NCBI GenBank assembly: GCA_018701215.1
Contig: JABIWH010000044.1
Coordinates: 1 to 64,000 of the forward strand
DNA: 64,000 bases
From: Rhodospirillaceae bacterium
GTDB taxonomy: Bacteria > Pseudomonadota > Alphaproteobacteria > GCA-2731375
Direction: 5' to 3'
Made by a program: the position numbers and the translations under genes. Shown here piece by piece: positions 1 to 6,837 of this stretch. Every line of letters begins with the position of its first letter. Position 1 is the first letter of the stretch. The notes under the pieces were generated by a model, which was given only the letters and a program-made list of their open reading frames with translations, had not been told where the DNA came from and made no database searches.

Positions 1-250
1 CAGGCGGCAAGAGCCGCCGAATGAACCCCGAACGTCAATCCCTAACACCTCTAAAAATTAGCCGCTGAAAACCGCCGTCGATCCGGCTGAAGCCGTGTGC
101 TCAGATCAAAGCTGATCGCGATCATGAATAATGTGGGTTAGTAAGAGCAAGCTAAAATCGTAGGAGGGTCGGCAAAATGGTGCTTGACGTTGATACAGAA
201 CAACGAAAAACTAGTCTTCAATCGTTTGCATTCTCATAAGAGCTACGAAA
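1..250. other. Left window edge without a clear gene
   Basis: The first ~120 bases are more G+C-rich than what follows and then give way to A+T-rich sequence. All three forward frames are closed within the first ~70 bases, so at most the last codons of a gene entering from the left could be present; none is recognisable. A short inverted repeat, GATCA-AAGC-TGATC, lies near 105-118. I see no RNA gene or convincing promoter. Confidence 0.4.
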
Positions 251-595
251 ATGCCTAAAATATTCTTGTCATTTTGGAATGGCGAAACCTCTTTGGGGAG
301 AGCGTTTTGGATTTGGGGGGTTTTGGGGACATTCCTTTTGGGTACGGTTGGGTTCGCAAACCGTGCCACGGGATTATACAAAGAACTTGATCCTGCTGCG
401 GTTGTTTTGATAAGCGGTATTATTATTTCAGTTCGAACTGCATATGCGATTTTCACTACTGTTGGAATTTGGCGAAGTGCTTCTAGTCATAATGGGTCTC
501 GCGGAATTGCTCGACTTACTCAAGCCTGTGTGGCTCTTTGGCTTATTTACGTTTTCTTCACTCTTACACCTCTGTTCAGAGGACTTCTAAAATGA
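251..595 (+). CDS. Small conserved-type integral membrane protein
   Basis: This 114-residue protein is rich in hydrophobic and aromatic residues. It has three likely membrane segments at about residues 17-36, 50-70 and 90-108, with a short N-terminal motif SFWNGETSLGRAFW and an IWRSA motif after segment 2. That layout (FW-GE-SL near the start, IWRSA in the middle) resembles small uncharacterised membrane proteins found in many Proteobacteria; I recall the pattern but cannot name a function. The Shine-Dalgarno is weak (AAGAG about 10 bases upstream of ATG). It lies alone in the A+T-rich left region and has no partner gene in the same direction. Transfer with the island is plausible. Confidence 0.6.
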   Translation: MPKIFLSFWNGETSLGRAFWIWGVLGTFLLGTVGFANRATGLYKELDPAAVVLISGIIISVRTAYAIFTTVGIWRSASSHNGSRGIARLTQACVALWLIYVFFTLTPLFRGLLK

Positions 596-823
596 TCGAC
601 GTTATTATAAATACTACGTTTTAAGCGACCAAATCTAATTTTGACGCTGTGATCAGAGCGCTAGAAAAGTTGATGCTATTTAAAATTTGGCGAAGTTTCA
701 AATTTGGAATTTCTTTCCAAATGCAGCACCTGCAGCTGTCATAAGAAACGCAGGCGTTAAGTAAAGATAGGCAGGTATTCTAATATCTGTTCATTGTCTC
801 GTATAAGGGTCCATTTCAGGCCC
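596..823. other. A+T-rich intergenic stretch
   Basis: This stretch between two small genes has no open frame of note on either strand. It contains a run of related A+T words (AATTTGG-, AAATTTGGAATTT) around 685-715 and the palindrome CTGCAG near 730. Apart from the promoter at its right end, listed separately, I see nothing definite. Confidence 0.4.
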
Positions 824-824
824 C

Positions 825-851
825 TTGACCCTCTGTTACAAAGTCTATAAT
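825..851 (+). promoter_or_regulatory. Sigma70-type promoter for the 895 gene
   Basis: TTGACC at 825-830 and a perfect TATAAT at 846-851 are separated by 15 bases, slightly short of the optimum. Transcription would begin near 858. The first in-frame ATG of the downstream frame (850) lies inside the -10 box, so translation must begin later, at 895. Confidence 0.6.
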
Positions 852-894
852 GCACCCTCACGTGATACTTCCCACACAGTTCAGGAACCTAATT

Positions 895-1170
895 ATGGAT
901 GAATCAGCCCTCACAAAGGGACAACTTCGCAAACTCAATGCTTTGAAGAAAAGTGTTGGTGATGACATTGGAACTAAGGCATTTTCTAAATGGTTAAATA
1001 CCCTACCCAAGAAGGATGCCATTAAGGTCGATCCTGTTGCCGTAAAACTTCAAGCAGCATTGTCAGGACTCGCATCTGATGCCTCAGTGAGACTTGGTAA
1101 TAAGGGTTATTCAATCAAACGTGCCAAGGGCAAGGGTGCCTCTGATTTCGTAATATCTAAGATTGCCTGA
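895..1170 (+). CDS. Small basic protein of unknown function
   Basis: This is a 91-residue, lysine-rich soluble protein of no family I recognise. The frame could open at 850, but that ATG overlaps a TATAAT box; ATG 895 has AGGA eight bases upstream, so 895 is chosen. The sequence begins MDESALTKGQLRKLNALKKS and ends in a basic segment (KRAKGKGASDF) before a short hydrophobic tail. A helical N-terminal half followed by a basic C-terminal half could fit nucleic-acid binding, but that is only inference. Base composition is A+T-rich like its neighbours and unlike the rest of the window, consistent with a phage-like or island origin. Confidence 0.6.
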   Translation: MDESALTKGQLRKLNALKKSVGDDIGTKAFSKWLNTLPKKDAIKVDPVAVKLQAALSGLASDASVRLGNKGYSIKRAKGKGASDFVISKIA

Positions 1171-1215
1171 CAATATTATTTGTCTGTTGTCTGAGTTCGA
1201 GGGTGGCATGATCCT

Positions 1216-1237
1216 GTAGGTACTATGATGTACCTAC
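1216..1237. repeat. Perfect 8-bp inverted repeat over a start site
   Basis: GTAGGTAC (1216-1223) and GTACCTAC (1230-1237) are perfect inverted arms around the six bases TATGAT. The left arm contains the Shine-Dalgarno-like GTAGG and the loop contains the first ATG of the following small membrane gene. In RNA this would bury the ribosome site; in DNA it could be an operator. The related words TAGGTA/TACCTA recur through this region. Confidence 0.5.
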
Positions 1238-1392
1238 TGACTGTTGCAGGAAATATAATCCTTTGGTTTTGGATCATTGCCTACTCTTTGAAGGTACTGA
1301 TACCCCTCATAGGTATTGGACTGTATATCTACTACATCATTGGGATGGACACTATAAACGAGTTCTTACAAGGTGCTATGTCTGCTTTCTGA
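1228..1392 (+). CDS. Very small membrane protein (54-55 residues)
   Basis: The frame opens with two ATG codons (1225 and 1228) and stops with TGA at 1390-1392. ATG 1228 is preferred because GTAGG lies seven bases upstream. The product is almost entirely hydrophobic and aromatic: two membrane segments (roughly residues 4-20 and 23-41, rich in I, L, Y, W) separated by a single lysine, then a short polar tail ending GAMSAF. A competing frame over the same bases (1263-1454) has no membrane or motif logic. Such short double-helix membrane proteins resemble holin-like or toxin-like peptides of phages and islands; that role is only inference. Its start is overlapped by a perfect inverted repeat. Confidence 0.5.
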   Translation: MYLLTVAGNIILWFWIIAYSLKVLIPLIGIGLYIYYIIGMDTINEFLQGAMSAF

Positions 1393-1417
1393 TAACTCAT
1401 CAAGGTTCCCCCCAAAT

Positions 1418-1448
1418 ATCATTAAGCATGTCTGATGCTATCAATGAT
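1418..1448. terminator. Hairpin between convergent small genes
   Basis: ATCATT-a-AGCAT gtctg ATGCT-atc-AATGAT can fold into an 11-pair interrupted hairpin. It lies just downstream of the plus-strand membrane gene (stop 1392) and between it and the end of the minus-strand gene at 1489, so it could serve both as a weak terminator. No strong T-tract follows. Confidence 0.3.
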
Positions 1449-1488
1449 GTATAAAATCTACTCTGCTTCTCTATCTACCATCGTCATC

Positions 1489-1680
1489 CTACCTTGTATT
1501 CTTAATAACTACGATGGTTGCCTCTTTATTCGATAGGTAAGTCCCTACCTCCTTACTCACTTTCGATAAATCCTTCTTCTCGACGTTCTCTATAATCTTA
1601 AACTGAACATCCTTAATTGATTGGATACGTTTCAATAATTCAAATTTATTTTGCGGTAAAAGCACTTCTCCTAAAATCAT
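1489..1680 (-). CDS. Small protein translationally coupled to the RHH-like gene
   Basis: The 63-residue product starts MILGEVLLPQNKFELLKRIQ and ends in a hydrophobic strand followed by KNTR. The frame is open five codons further upstream, but ATG 1680 is chosen: it overlaps the TGA of the upstream gene as ATGA and is preceded by GGAGGTGAT, an almost perfect anti-16S match, at good spacing. The pattern of amphipathic helix, charged middle and terminal beta-strand suggests a small alpha/beta fold. I recognise no family. The coupling to a ribbon-helix-helix-like protein is the arrangement seen in antitoxin-toxin or plasmid/phage control pairs, but nothing in the sequence proves toxicity. Confidence 0.55.
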   Translation of the reverse strand: MILGEVLLPQNKFELLKRIQSIKDVQFKIIENVEKKDLSKVSKEVGTYLSNKEATIVVIKNTR

Positions 1681-2021
1681 TCCATCACCTCCCATGTCTG
1701 TGTAATGGGATTTTTAACCAATTTTCCCCACCTCTGAGGCGGCGTTGTCGATTTTTTGGATGCTTGACCCCATCCATCATTCCTCGTCGTTTTCTGTGAG
1801 GGTTTGATGTGGGTAGTGTTGGGCATGTCGTTAGGGGATACACTGACACCCATCTGCTCTACTTTGGGTGACTCCTGTGTAATATATGTGGACATGAACC
1901 TCGTTAATTCCTTTGTCATTGTCGACTCGTTACATTGACAAAGCATATGAAACTTTACTCTTAAGTGATTTGGCACTCTGAAATTCGCTAATCTCGTACC
2001 ATCGTATTGTAGTGCATGCAT
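1677..2021 (-). CDS. Ribbon-helix-helix-like DNA-binding protein (putative)
   Basis: This is a 114-residue protein. Residues ~10-48 (ANFRVPNHLRVKFHMLCQC followed by a second helix) fit a ribbon-helix-helix layout: a short basic beta-strand, helix A, a turn, helix B. The rest is a polar, proline/threonine-rich tail containing many T, P and K residues that looks unstructured and ends with two tryptophans. AAGGAG lies seven bases before the ATG. It is the first gene of a two-gene unit and overlaps the next start by four bases. Proteins of this type usually regulate their own operon or act in plasmid/phage maintenance; the specific role is inferred from fold only. Cysteine or methionine pairs in helix A are not typical of characterised members. 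Confidence 0.5.
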   Translation of the reverse strand: MHALQYDGTRLANFRVPNHLRVKFHMLCQCNESTMTKELTRFMSTYITQESPKVEQMGVSVSPNDMPNTTHIKPSQKTTRNDGWGQASKKSTTPPQRWGKLVKNPITQTWEVME

Positions 2022-2079
2022 ATAACTTCTCCTTTAGCATTATGTGCTATCATATTTATCAAACCCCTATCCTTATATC

Positions 2080-2300
2080 TTCATAGTGGTTTAAAAATGT
2101 TTGGGGATTTACGAAAATGTTTTAAACAAGTTTAAAAGTGCTATTTGGGCATATGATAAAAACTTTAAAACCACTTATAAATGGCGATTAAGTTACAATC
2201 GTTGCAATAGAAATAACTTTTTAAATTCAATAACTTAAATTTTATTAGAAGTTAATTGGAAGTACACTTATACCTATACCTATATCATTCCATTCTGAGT
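2080..2300. other. A+T-rich gene-free stretch with imperfect repeats
   Basis: No gene is visible. AGTGGTTTAAAA near 2086 is mirrored about 80 bases later by TTTAAAACCACT, a 10-of-12 inverted match. Between them are TTTTAAAC/GTTTAAAA words, and TATACC is tandemly repeated at about 2272-2286. It lies upstream of the minus-strand RHH-like unit and could hold its promoter and operators or an origin-like array; the sequence alone does not decide. Confidence 0.35.
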
Positions 2301-2316
2301 CAGGTCACTCCAAAAT

Positions 2317-2601
2317 TCACAAATGTAATTCTTCTTTCAGTTCGTATAGTCGTCTAACACCTTTTTCAGAAAGTCTATTTTTATACTTTTTATAATAACC
2401 TTCTCGTCTGTGCTTATTGTACATCCACCAATTCTCTGCACAGGACTTGCAATTCCGTTGTTTGTTATTTCTTAGTTTAATCACCCCTATTGTTTGAGAT
2501 GATAGGTCCTTTAACTCTTGTCTTTTGTTACTGCCTGTATAGACATTCCAAAATTCCACGCCGTCCTTATACTCTCCACAACAACCGCATTTTACCTTCA
2601 T
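2317..2601 (-). CDS. Small CxxC zinc-finger-like protein
   Basis: This is a 94-residue basic protein. Two cysteine pairs stand out: CGCC near residues 5-8 and CKSC near residues 51-54, a spacing that fits a treble-clef or zinc-ribbon. The C-terminal half is rich in Y, K, R and W (WWMYNKHRREGYYKKYKNRL), suggesting nucleic-acid contact. The layout is reminiscent of HNH-like or zinc-ribbon phage proteins, but no H-N-H catalytic pattern is evident, so no nuclease function is claimed. GGGGAG lies eight bases before the ATG. It is the last of the minus-strand small genes and is separated from the next upstream frame by a 28-bp perfect palindrome. Confidence 0.55.
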   Translation of the reverse strand: MKVKCGCCGEYKDGVEFWNVYTGSNKRQELKDLSSQTIGVIKLRNNKQRNCKSCAENWWMYNKHRREGYYKKYKNRLSEKGVRRLYELKEELHL

Positions 2602-2632
2602 CCTTCTAACTCCCCTAACTATGTTCTTTCAG

Positions 2633-2660
2633 AAATAAATCTTTATGTAAAGATTTATTT
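2633..2660. repeat. 28-bp perfect palindrome (operator or terminator)
   Basis: AAATAAATCTTTA (2633-2645) and TAAAGATTTATTT (2648-2660) are perfect 13-bp arms around TG. It lies between the stop of the 47-residue ORF (2689) and the start of the CxxC gene (2601), both minus strand. It could be a protein-binding operator for the CxxC gene or an A+T-rich intercistronic hairpin; with only two bases between arms a DNA operator is the better guess. Confidence 0.6.
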
Positions 2661-2688
2661 AGTAATCAGGGGAATTTGACGAGAACGA

Positions 2689-2832
2689 CTAACGACCCCT
2701 CTTATCGTGTTGCTGTGTGTATACGACACACTTCCTATACACTTCGTTCCTTTTCGTATGGTTCCAATACCAACGAGGCATCGTGTCAAAGAATCGTTCT
2801 TGTTGGATACACCAATCTGCATAATTCATCAT
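2689..2832 (-). CDS. 47-residue basic ORF coupled to its upstream gene
   Basis: The frame starts ATG ATG AAT, the first ATG overlapping the TGA of the preceding gene as ATGA, with AAGGA nine bases upstream; it stops with TAG at 2689-2691. The product is short, basic and aromatic (MPRWYWNHTKRNEVYRKC in the middle). The regulatory overlap and Shine-Dalgarno support translation, but there is no recognisable family. Two plus-strand frames cross the same bases and look like shadows. Confidence 0.4.
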   Translation of the reverse strand: MMNYADWCIQQERFFDTMPRWYWNHTKRNEVYRKCVVYTQQHDKRGR

Positions 2833-3038
2833 TTTTCGTTTTCCTTGATTTGGGTTTGTTCAAGGTCTGATATGATCCATGGTACGTCGTTTTCTTCACC
2901 CTCGTCCCACAGATCAAAAAGGATGAAGTTTTCTAATACCTTGAATTTAACGTTCGTTAGTGGTTCTGAGGTATCAAAACTGTACCTGTAGTGGAATGTC
3001 TCTATTGGATCTTTCATAAGTTCCTCACAATGTCTCAT
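2829..3038 (-). CDS. Small acidic protein of unknown function
   Basis: This is a 69-residue acidic protein. The frame is open to 3074, but ATG 3038 is preferred: the first twelve codons are low-complexity, and the G-rich run GGTAGGGATA precedes this ATG. The sequence starts MRHCEELMKDPIETFHYRY, has a central alternating hydrophobic segment (NVKFKVLENFILFDLW) and ends in a charged tail. No family is recognised. It overlaps the next ORF by four bases (ATGA), forming a two-gene unit. A+T-rich composition and small size match the other island genes. Confidence 0.45.
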   Translation of the reverse strand: MRHCEELMKDPIETFHYRYSFDTSEPLTNVKFKVLENFILFDLWDEGEENDVPWIISDLEQTQIKENEK

Positions 3039-3385
3039 TATCCCTACCTTCCCCCCTCTTTGTGTTGGAGACAACGACCTTGACGCTCTCCCCTCTAACT
3101 GATTTGACGGTATGTGGTATTACTCGCCAACTCGACGTCTCTGTGTGTACCCACAGGTAACGATACCTACGCCTATGCCTTCCTAATACCTTGCCTAATA
3201 CCTACTGAGTACCTGCATGGTTAGGAGACATCATTCTTTAGGATAAGTTTGGATTTTTGAACTTTGTTTCACCTAAGAATCTAATTCCTCCGCGATACCT
3301 GCAGAGGGCAAAATCCTTTAGAAGTGTTTTGGAAGTAAACAATTAATTGTAAATAATTGATTTTATTGGATAATTTTTTTTGAAA
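3039..3385. other. Gene-free island end adjoining guaA
   Basis: No reliable gene is seen on either strand. It contains a cluster of TACCT/AGGTA words and becomes extremely A+T-rich at 3340-3385 directly beside the guaA stop codon. The composition change falls at the guaA 3' end, where many integrative elements insert; no integrase gene or full att repeat is visible in the window. Confidence 0.45.
3160..3215. repeat. Imperfect tandem TACCT-containing repeats
   Basis: On the plus strand CCTAATACCTTG, CCTAATACCTAC and TGAGTACCTGC follow one another with an ~12-base period, preceded by GATACCTACGCC. The same core recurs at 1216-1237, 1536-1556, 2272-2286 and 3293. It may be a protein-binding array of the island; no protein can be assigned. 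Confidence 0.4.
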
Positions 3386-4945
3386 TCATTCCAGCTCGAT
3401 GGTTCCCGGGGGCTTTGACGTCACATCATAGACGACCCGGTTGATGCCGCGCACCTCGTTGATGATGCGTGTTGCAGTGCGGCCCAGAAACTCATGATCA
3501 AAGGGATAATAATCCGCCGTCATGCCGTCGGTGGAGGTCACCGCGCGCAGGGCGCAGATGTAATCATAGGTCCGTTGATCGCCCATCACGCCAACGGTGC
3601 GCACGGGCAGAATAGCCGCGAACGCCTGCCAGATGGCGTCGTACAGGCCGGCCTTGCGGATTTCGTCCAGATAGATCGCATCGGCCTGACGCAGGATGGC
3701 CAGTTTGTCGGCGCTGATCTCGCCCGGGCAACGGATCGCCAGGCCGGGGCCTGGGAAAGGATGCCGTCCCACCAGGCTTTCGGGCAAACCCAGGGTGCGG
3801 CCCAGATCGCGGACCTCGTCCTTGAACAGTTCGCGCAGAGGCTCGACCAGTTCCATGTTCATGCGGTCAGGCAGGCCGCCCACGTTATGGTGCGATTTAA
3901 TGGTCGCCGAAGGCCCGCCGGATGGCGAGATAGATTCGATCACGTCCGGATATAGCGTGCCCTGAGCCAGAAAATCGGCGCCGCCGATGCGGTTCGCCTC
4001 TTCCTCGAAGACATCAATAAACGTCGCACCGATGATCTTGCGCTTTTGTTCCGGATCGCTGACGCCAGCAAGTTTATCCAGGAACAAATCCGAGGCATCC
4101 CGGTGCACCAGGGAAAGATTGTAGTGCTCCTTGAATAGCGAGACGACCTCCTCGGCCTCGCCCTCGCGCAGCAGGCCATGGTCAACAAAGACGCAAGTTA
4201 ACTGATCGCCAATGGCTTCGTGCAACAGGATCGCGACGACAGACGAGTCCACCCCGCCCGAGAGGCCGCAAATAACCTTGCCGTCACCCACCTGCGCCTT
4301 GACCCGCGCCTCGGCCTCGTGGCGGAAGGTGGCCATGCTCCAGCTACCCTTACAGCCCGCCACATTGTGGGTGAAATTGCGCAACAAAGCGGTGCCGTCC
4401 GGGGTGTGGATGACTTCCGGGTGGAACTGCACGCCGTAAAAATTCCGGACATCGTCGGCAATGATGGCAAAGGGACAATTGTCCGAGGTGCCCACGACGC
4501 GGAAACCAGGCGGGATTTCCATCACCCGGTCACCATGGCTCATCCAGACCTGATGCCGCTGATCGGTCTGCCAAAGCCCCTCGAACATGGCGCAATCGTC
4601 GTTGATATCAACGAAGGCGCGGCCGAATTCCTGATGGTCGGAGGCTTCGACCCGGCCGCCCAGCTGTTCGCACATGGCCTGCTGGCCGTAACAGATGCCC
4701 AACACGGGGATACCCATATCAAACAGGCTTTGCGGTGCCCGCGGCGTATCGCTTTGTGTGGCCGAAGACGGTCCGCCGGATAGGATAACCCCGTTGGGCC
4801 GGGAGCCGGCAAGAGCCTCTTCGGCCTTGAAATAGGGTACGATTTCGCAATAAACGCCGCTTTCACGCAGGCGGCGTGCGATCAGCTGCGTGACCTGGCT
4901 GCCAAAGTCGAGGATCAATATGCTTTCTGTCGAAGATTTGTTCAT
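3386..4945 (-). CDS. guaA: GMP synthase (glutamine-hydrolysing)
   Basis: It amidates XMP to GMP using ATP and glutamine, the last step of guanine nucleotide synthesis, in the cytosol. Length is 519 residues, usual for the bacterial enzyme. The N-terminal class I glutamine amidotransferase domain (~1-195) shows SGGPSS, the nucleophile elbow GICYGQQ with Cys85, and GVQFHPEVIHT with the catalytic His. The ATP-pyrophosphatase domain has the P-loop-like SGGVDSSV near 229. The C-terminal dimerisation domain ends with the invariant-type SKPPGTIELE. guaB lies in the same direction three genes upstream, so both guanine steps are close. The 3' end borders the A+T-rich island; guaA 3' ends are known integration targets. 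Confidence 0.98.
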   Translation of the reverse strand: MNKSSTESILILDFGSQVTQLIARRLRESGVYCEIVPYFKAEEALAGSRPNGVILSGGPSSATQSDTPRAPQSLFDMGIPVLGICYGQQAMCEQLGGRVEASDHQEFGRAFVDINDDCAMFEGLWQTDQRHQVWMSHGDRVMEIPPGFRVVGTSDNCPFAIIADDVRNFYGVQFHPEVIHTPDGTALLRNFTHNVAGCKGSWSMATFRHEAEARVKAQVGDGKVICGLSGGVDSSVVAILLHEAIGDQLTCVFVDHGLLREGEAEEVVSLFKEHYNLSLVHRDASDLFLDKLAGVSDPEQKRKIIGATFIDVFEEEANRIGGADFLAQGTLYPDVIESISPSGGPSATIKSHHNVGGLPDRMNMELVEPLRELFKDEVRDLGRTLGLPESLVGRHPFPGPGLAIRCPGEISADKLAILRQADAIYLDEIRKAGLYDAIWQAFAAILPVRTVGVMGDQRTYDYICALRAVTSTDGMTADYYPFDHEFLGRTATRIINEVRGINRVVYDVTSKPPGTIELE

Positions 4946-5012
4946 AGGCGCAGCTTTACGACGGCCCCAGGCCCCGGCGCAAGAGCATTTCGCGGCGGCG
5001 CGGTGAAGTGCC

Positions 5013-5459
5013 CTATTTTGGCCGGTAGGCGGCGACGGCGGCTTTCAAATCGTCATATTCCTGGCAGCCAAAGAAACAGATTCGATCCAGCGCCGCCAAG
5101 TGTTCCTTGGCTTTTGCTAAATTGCCCACCGCCAGATAGGTCTCGCCCAGATACTCGTGCGCGCCCCGGTGTTCCGGGTTCATTTTCAAGGCGATGGCGT
5201 AGTGTTCAAAGGCCTTGTCGTATTGTTTCAAGCCGCGATAGGCGAAGCCGAGATAATTGTAGGTATCGGCGGTGGCGGTTTTCGCCGCCACATCGCGCTC
5301 GAACAGCTTGATCGCGGCGGTCCAATCCTTGTCGCTGATCGCCTTGCGCGCCGTGGGGGCCCAGGGGCTGTCCGTGGTTTTATCTTCATTGCTGCCCGCG
5401 GCCGATGCCCCCCCGGACAGCAACAGCATGGCCAGCAGACAAGAAATTGCGAGTTTCAT
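5013..5459 (-). CDS. Exported TPR protein
   Basis: This 148-residue protein has a clear signal peptide (MKLAISCLLAMLLLSGGASA, cut likely after ASA). After a short linker, two to three tetratricopeptide repeats follow at about residues 60-130 (YNYLGFAYRGLKQYDKAFEH and HEYLGETYLAVGNLAKAKEH). It probably acts as a periplasmic or secreted protein-protein adaptor. A CFFGC pair near the end might form a disulfide. It sits between rsmB and guaA on the same strand with short gaps (67 bases each side), so cotranscription is likely. No partner can be named from context. Confidence 0.8.
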   Translation of the reverse strand: MKLAISCLLAMLLLSGGASAAGSNEDKTTDSPWAPTARKAISDKDWTAAIKLFERDVAAKTATADTYNYLGFAYRGLKQYDKAFEHYAIALKMNPEHRGAHEYLGETYLAVGNLAKAKEHLAALDRICFFGCQEYDDLKAAVAAYRPK

Positions 5460-5526
5460 CGCCCGTCCCCCTGATCGTTTCCGGGATTAGGGCCCAAACA
5501 TAACCGTGGGGATACTCAAGCACACA

Positions 5527-6822
5527 TCAAGTTTTCGCGCGCCGTTGCAGGATGGCAACAAAAAAGCCATCGGTTCCGTGCTTTGCCGGCGTCAGATGCA
5601 GATAGGGGTCATCACTGGGGCAATCGGTACCCAGGGTTTCATGCCAAACGCCGCTGATAGGCAGAACTTCGAATTCCGGCTGCTCTTTCAGGAAGTTTTC
5701 GATCTGGTCTTCGTTCTCTTCCATCAGGATCGAACAGGTGGCATAGATCAAACGTCCGCCGGGTTTGACGAGAGGCGCGGCCCGGCGCAGAATTTCGCCC
5801 TGTGTGGCGCCATATTCGGCAAGCTTCTCGGCCGTCAGGCGCCATTTGCTTTCCGGATTTCGGCGCCAGGCGCCAGAGCCGCTGCACGGCACATCCAACA
5901 GCACCCGGTCCGCCTTGCCCTCCAACGTGGCCAGGGCGGCGATGGCAGCGGCATCGGCGAGGGCATGAACCTGAATATTCCGCGCGCCGGCCCGTTGCAG
6001 GCGTCCACGCAAGGGGCGCAACCGTTGCGGCGCGCTGTCGAAGGCAAAGATCTGTCCCTTGTTGTCCATTTGTGCGGCCAGACCGAGGCTTTTGCCCCCC
6101 GCACCGGCGCAATAGTCAACCACCTGCTGGCCTGGTTGCGCCGCACACAACAGAGCCACCAGTTGTGAACCTTCATCCTGAATCTCGACCGCGCCGCTTT
6201 GATAGAGTGGATGATTGATCATGGAGCGGCGGCTTTGCAGGCGCAGGGCGGTCGGGGCCAGGGTACCTTGGGTAGTCGCGATATCATCCTCGGCCAGGGC
6301 ATCGGCGGCCTTTGCGGCATCGGAGCGCAGCATGTTGACCCGCAGGTCAACCGACCCCCGGCCCTGCATGGCCGCCATTTCCGCTCCCAGGTCATCGCCG
6401 AACCAACGCGTCAAAGGTTGATGCAGCCATTCGGGGTAATTGCCCACGACCCAGGCCGGTGCCTCCTTGCTGGCGTCTTGCGACAATTGCGCCAGGGCCA
6501 CCTGCTCATCAGCATCCAGGTCAGCGGGACAAAATTTGGCGGCATCGAACAGGGCCGCCACATCGTCCGCTTTTTGATCCTGATCCAACATAAGATGCGC
6601 CAGAACCAGCCGGCGGCTGTCCGTGCCGCCGGCACGCCAGGCGTATTCCCCCTGCCGGCGCAGGACATCATAGACGGTTTCCGTGACCGAGCGGCGGTCT
6701 TTGGAACCGGCATAACGGCGGCTGCGAAAATAGTTGCCGACCAACCGGTCAGCCGGAACGGTGGCCGCGCCGATCTGATCCAATAGTTCAATAGCCGCTT
6801 GGATGCGGGCGCCGGGAATCAT
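5527..6822 (-). CDS. rsmB: 16S rRNA m5C methyltransferase (RsmB family)
   Basis: This 431-residue SAM-dependent RNA (cytosine-C5) methyltransferase has an N-terminal NusB-like/RNA-binding helical part (~1-150), SAM motif I DYCAGAGGKSLGLA at 236-249, motif IV DVPCSGSG with Cys313 and motif VI ATCS with Cys363. Having both cysteines is the hallmark of m5C RNA enzymes. RsmB modifies C967 of 16S rRNA in E. coli; the alphaproteobacterial target is assumed equivalent. It starts 15 bases after the guaB stop, on the same strand, so it is probably read from the guaB promoter. It could also be called an RsmB/NOP family protein if the exact site differs. Confidence 0.88.
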   Translation of the reverse strand: MIPGARIQAAIELLDQIGAATVPADRLVGNYFRSRRYAGSKDRRSVTETVYDVLRRQGEYAWRAGGTDSRRLVLAHLMLDQDQKADDVAALFDAAKFCPADLDADEQVALAQLSQDASKEAPAWVVGNYPEWLHQPLTRWFGDDLGAEMAAMQGRGSVDLRVNMLRSDAAKAADALAEDDIATTQGTLAPTALRLQSRRSMINHPLYQSGAVEIQDEGSQLVALLCAAQPGQQVVDYCAGAGGKSLGLAAQMDNKGQIFAFDSAPQRLRPLRGRLQRAGARNIQVHALADAAAIAALATLEGKADRVLLDVPCSGSGAWRRNPESKWRLTAEKLAEYGATQGEILRRAAPLVKPGGRLIYATCSILMEENEDQIENFLKEQPEFEVLPISGVWHETLGTDCPSDDPYLHLTPAKHGTDGFFVAILQRRAKT

Positions 6823-6837
6823 AAGGAGCTGGTCCCT

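Noticed and set aside
850..894. ATG 850 as start of the 895 gene
   Set aside because: It overlaps a perfect TATAAT promoter box; the next in-frame ATG has a Shine-Dalgarno.
1674..1684. AAATCATTCCA as an att copy of the guaA 3' end
   Set aside because: Only 11 bases match, inside a start-codon region; too short and no integrase nearby.
2676..2991. Plus-strand ORFs over the minus-strand island genes
   Set aside because: The minus-strand frames have coupled starts, Shine-Dalgarno sequences and plausible proteins; the plus frames have none.
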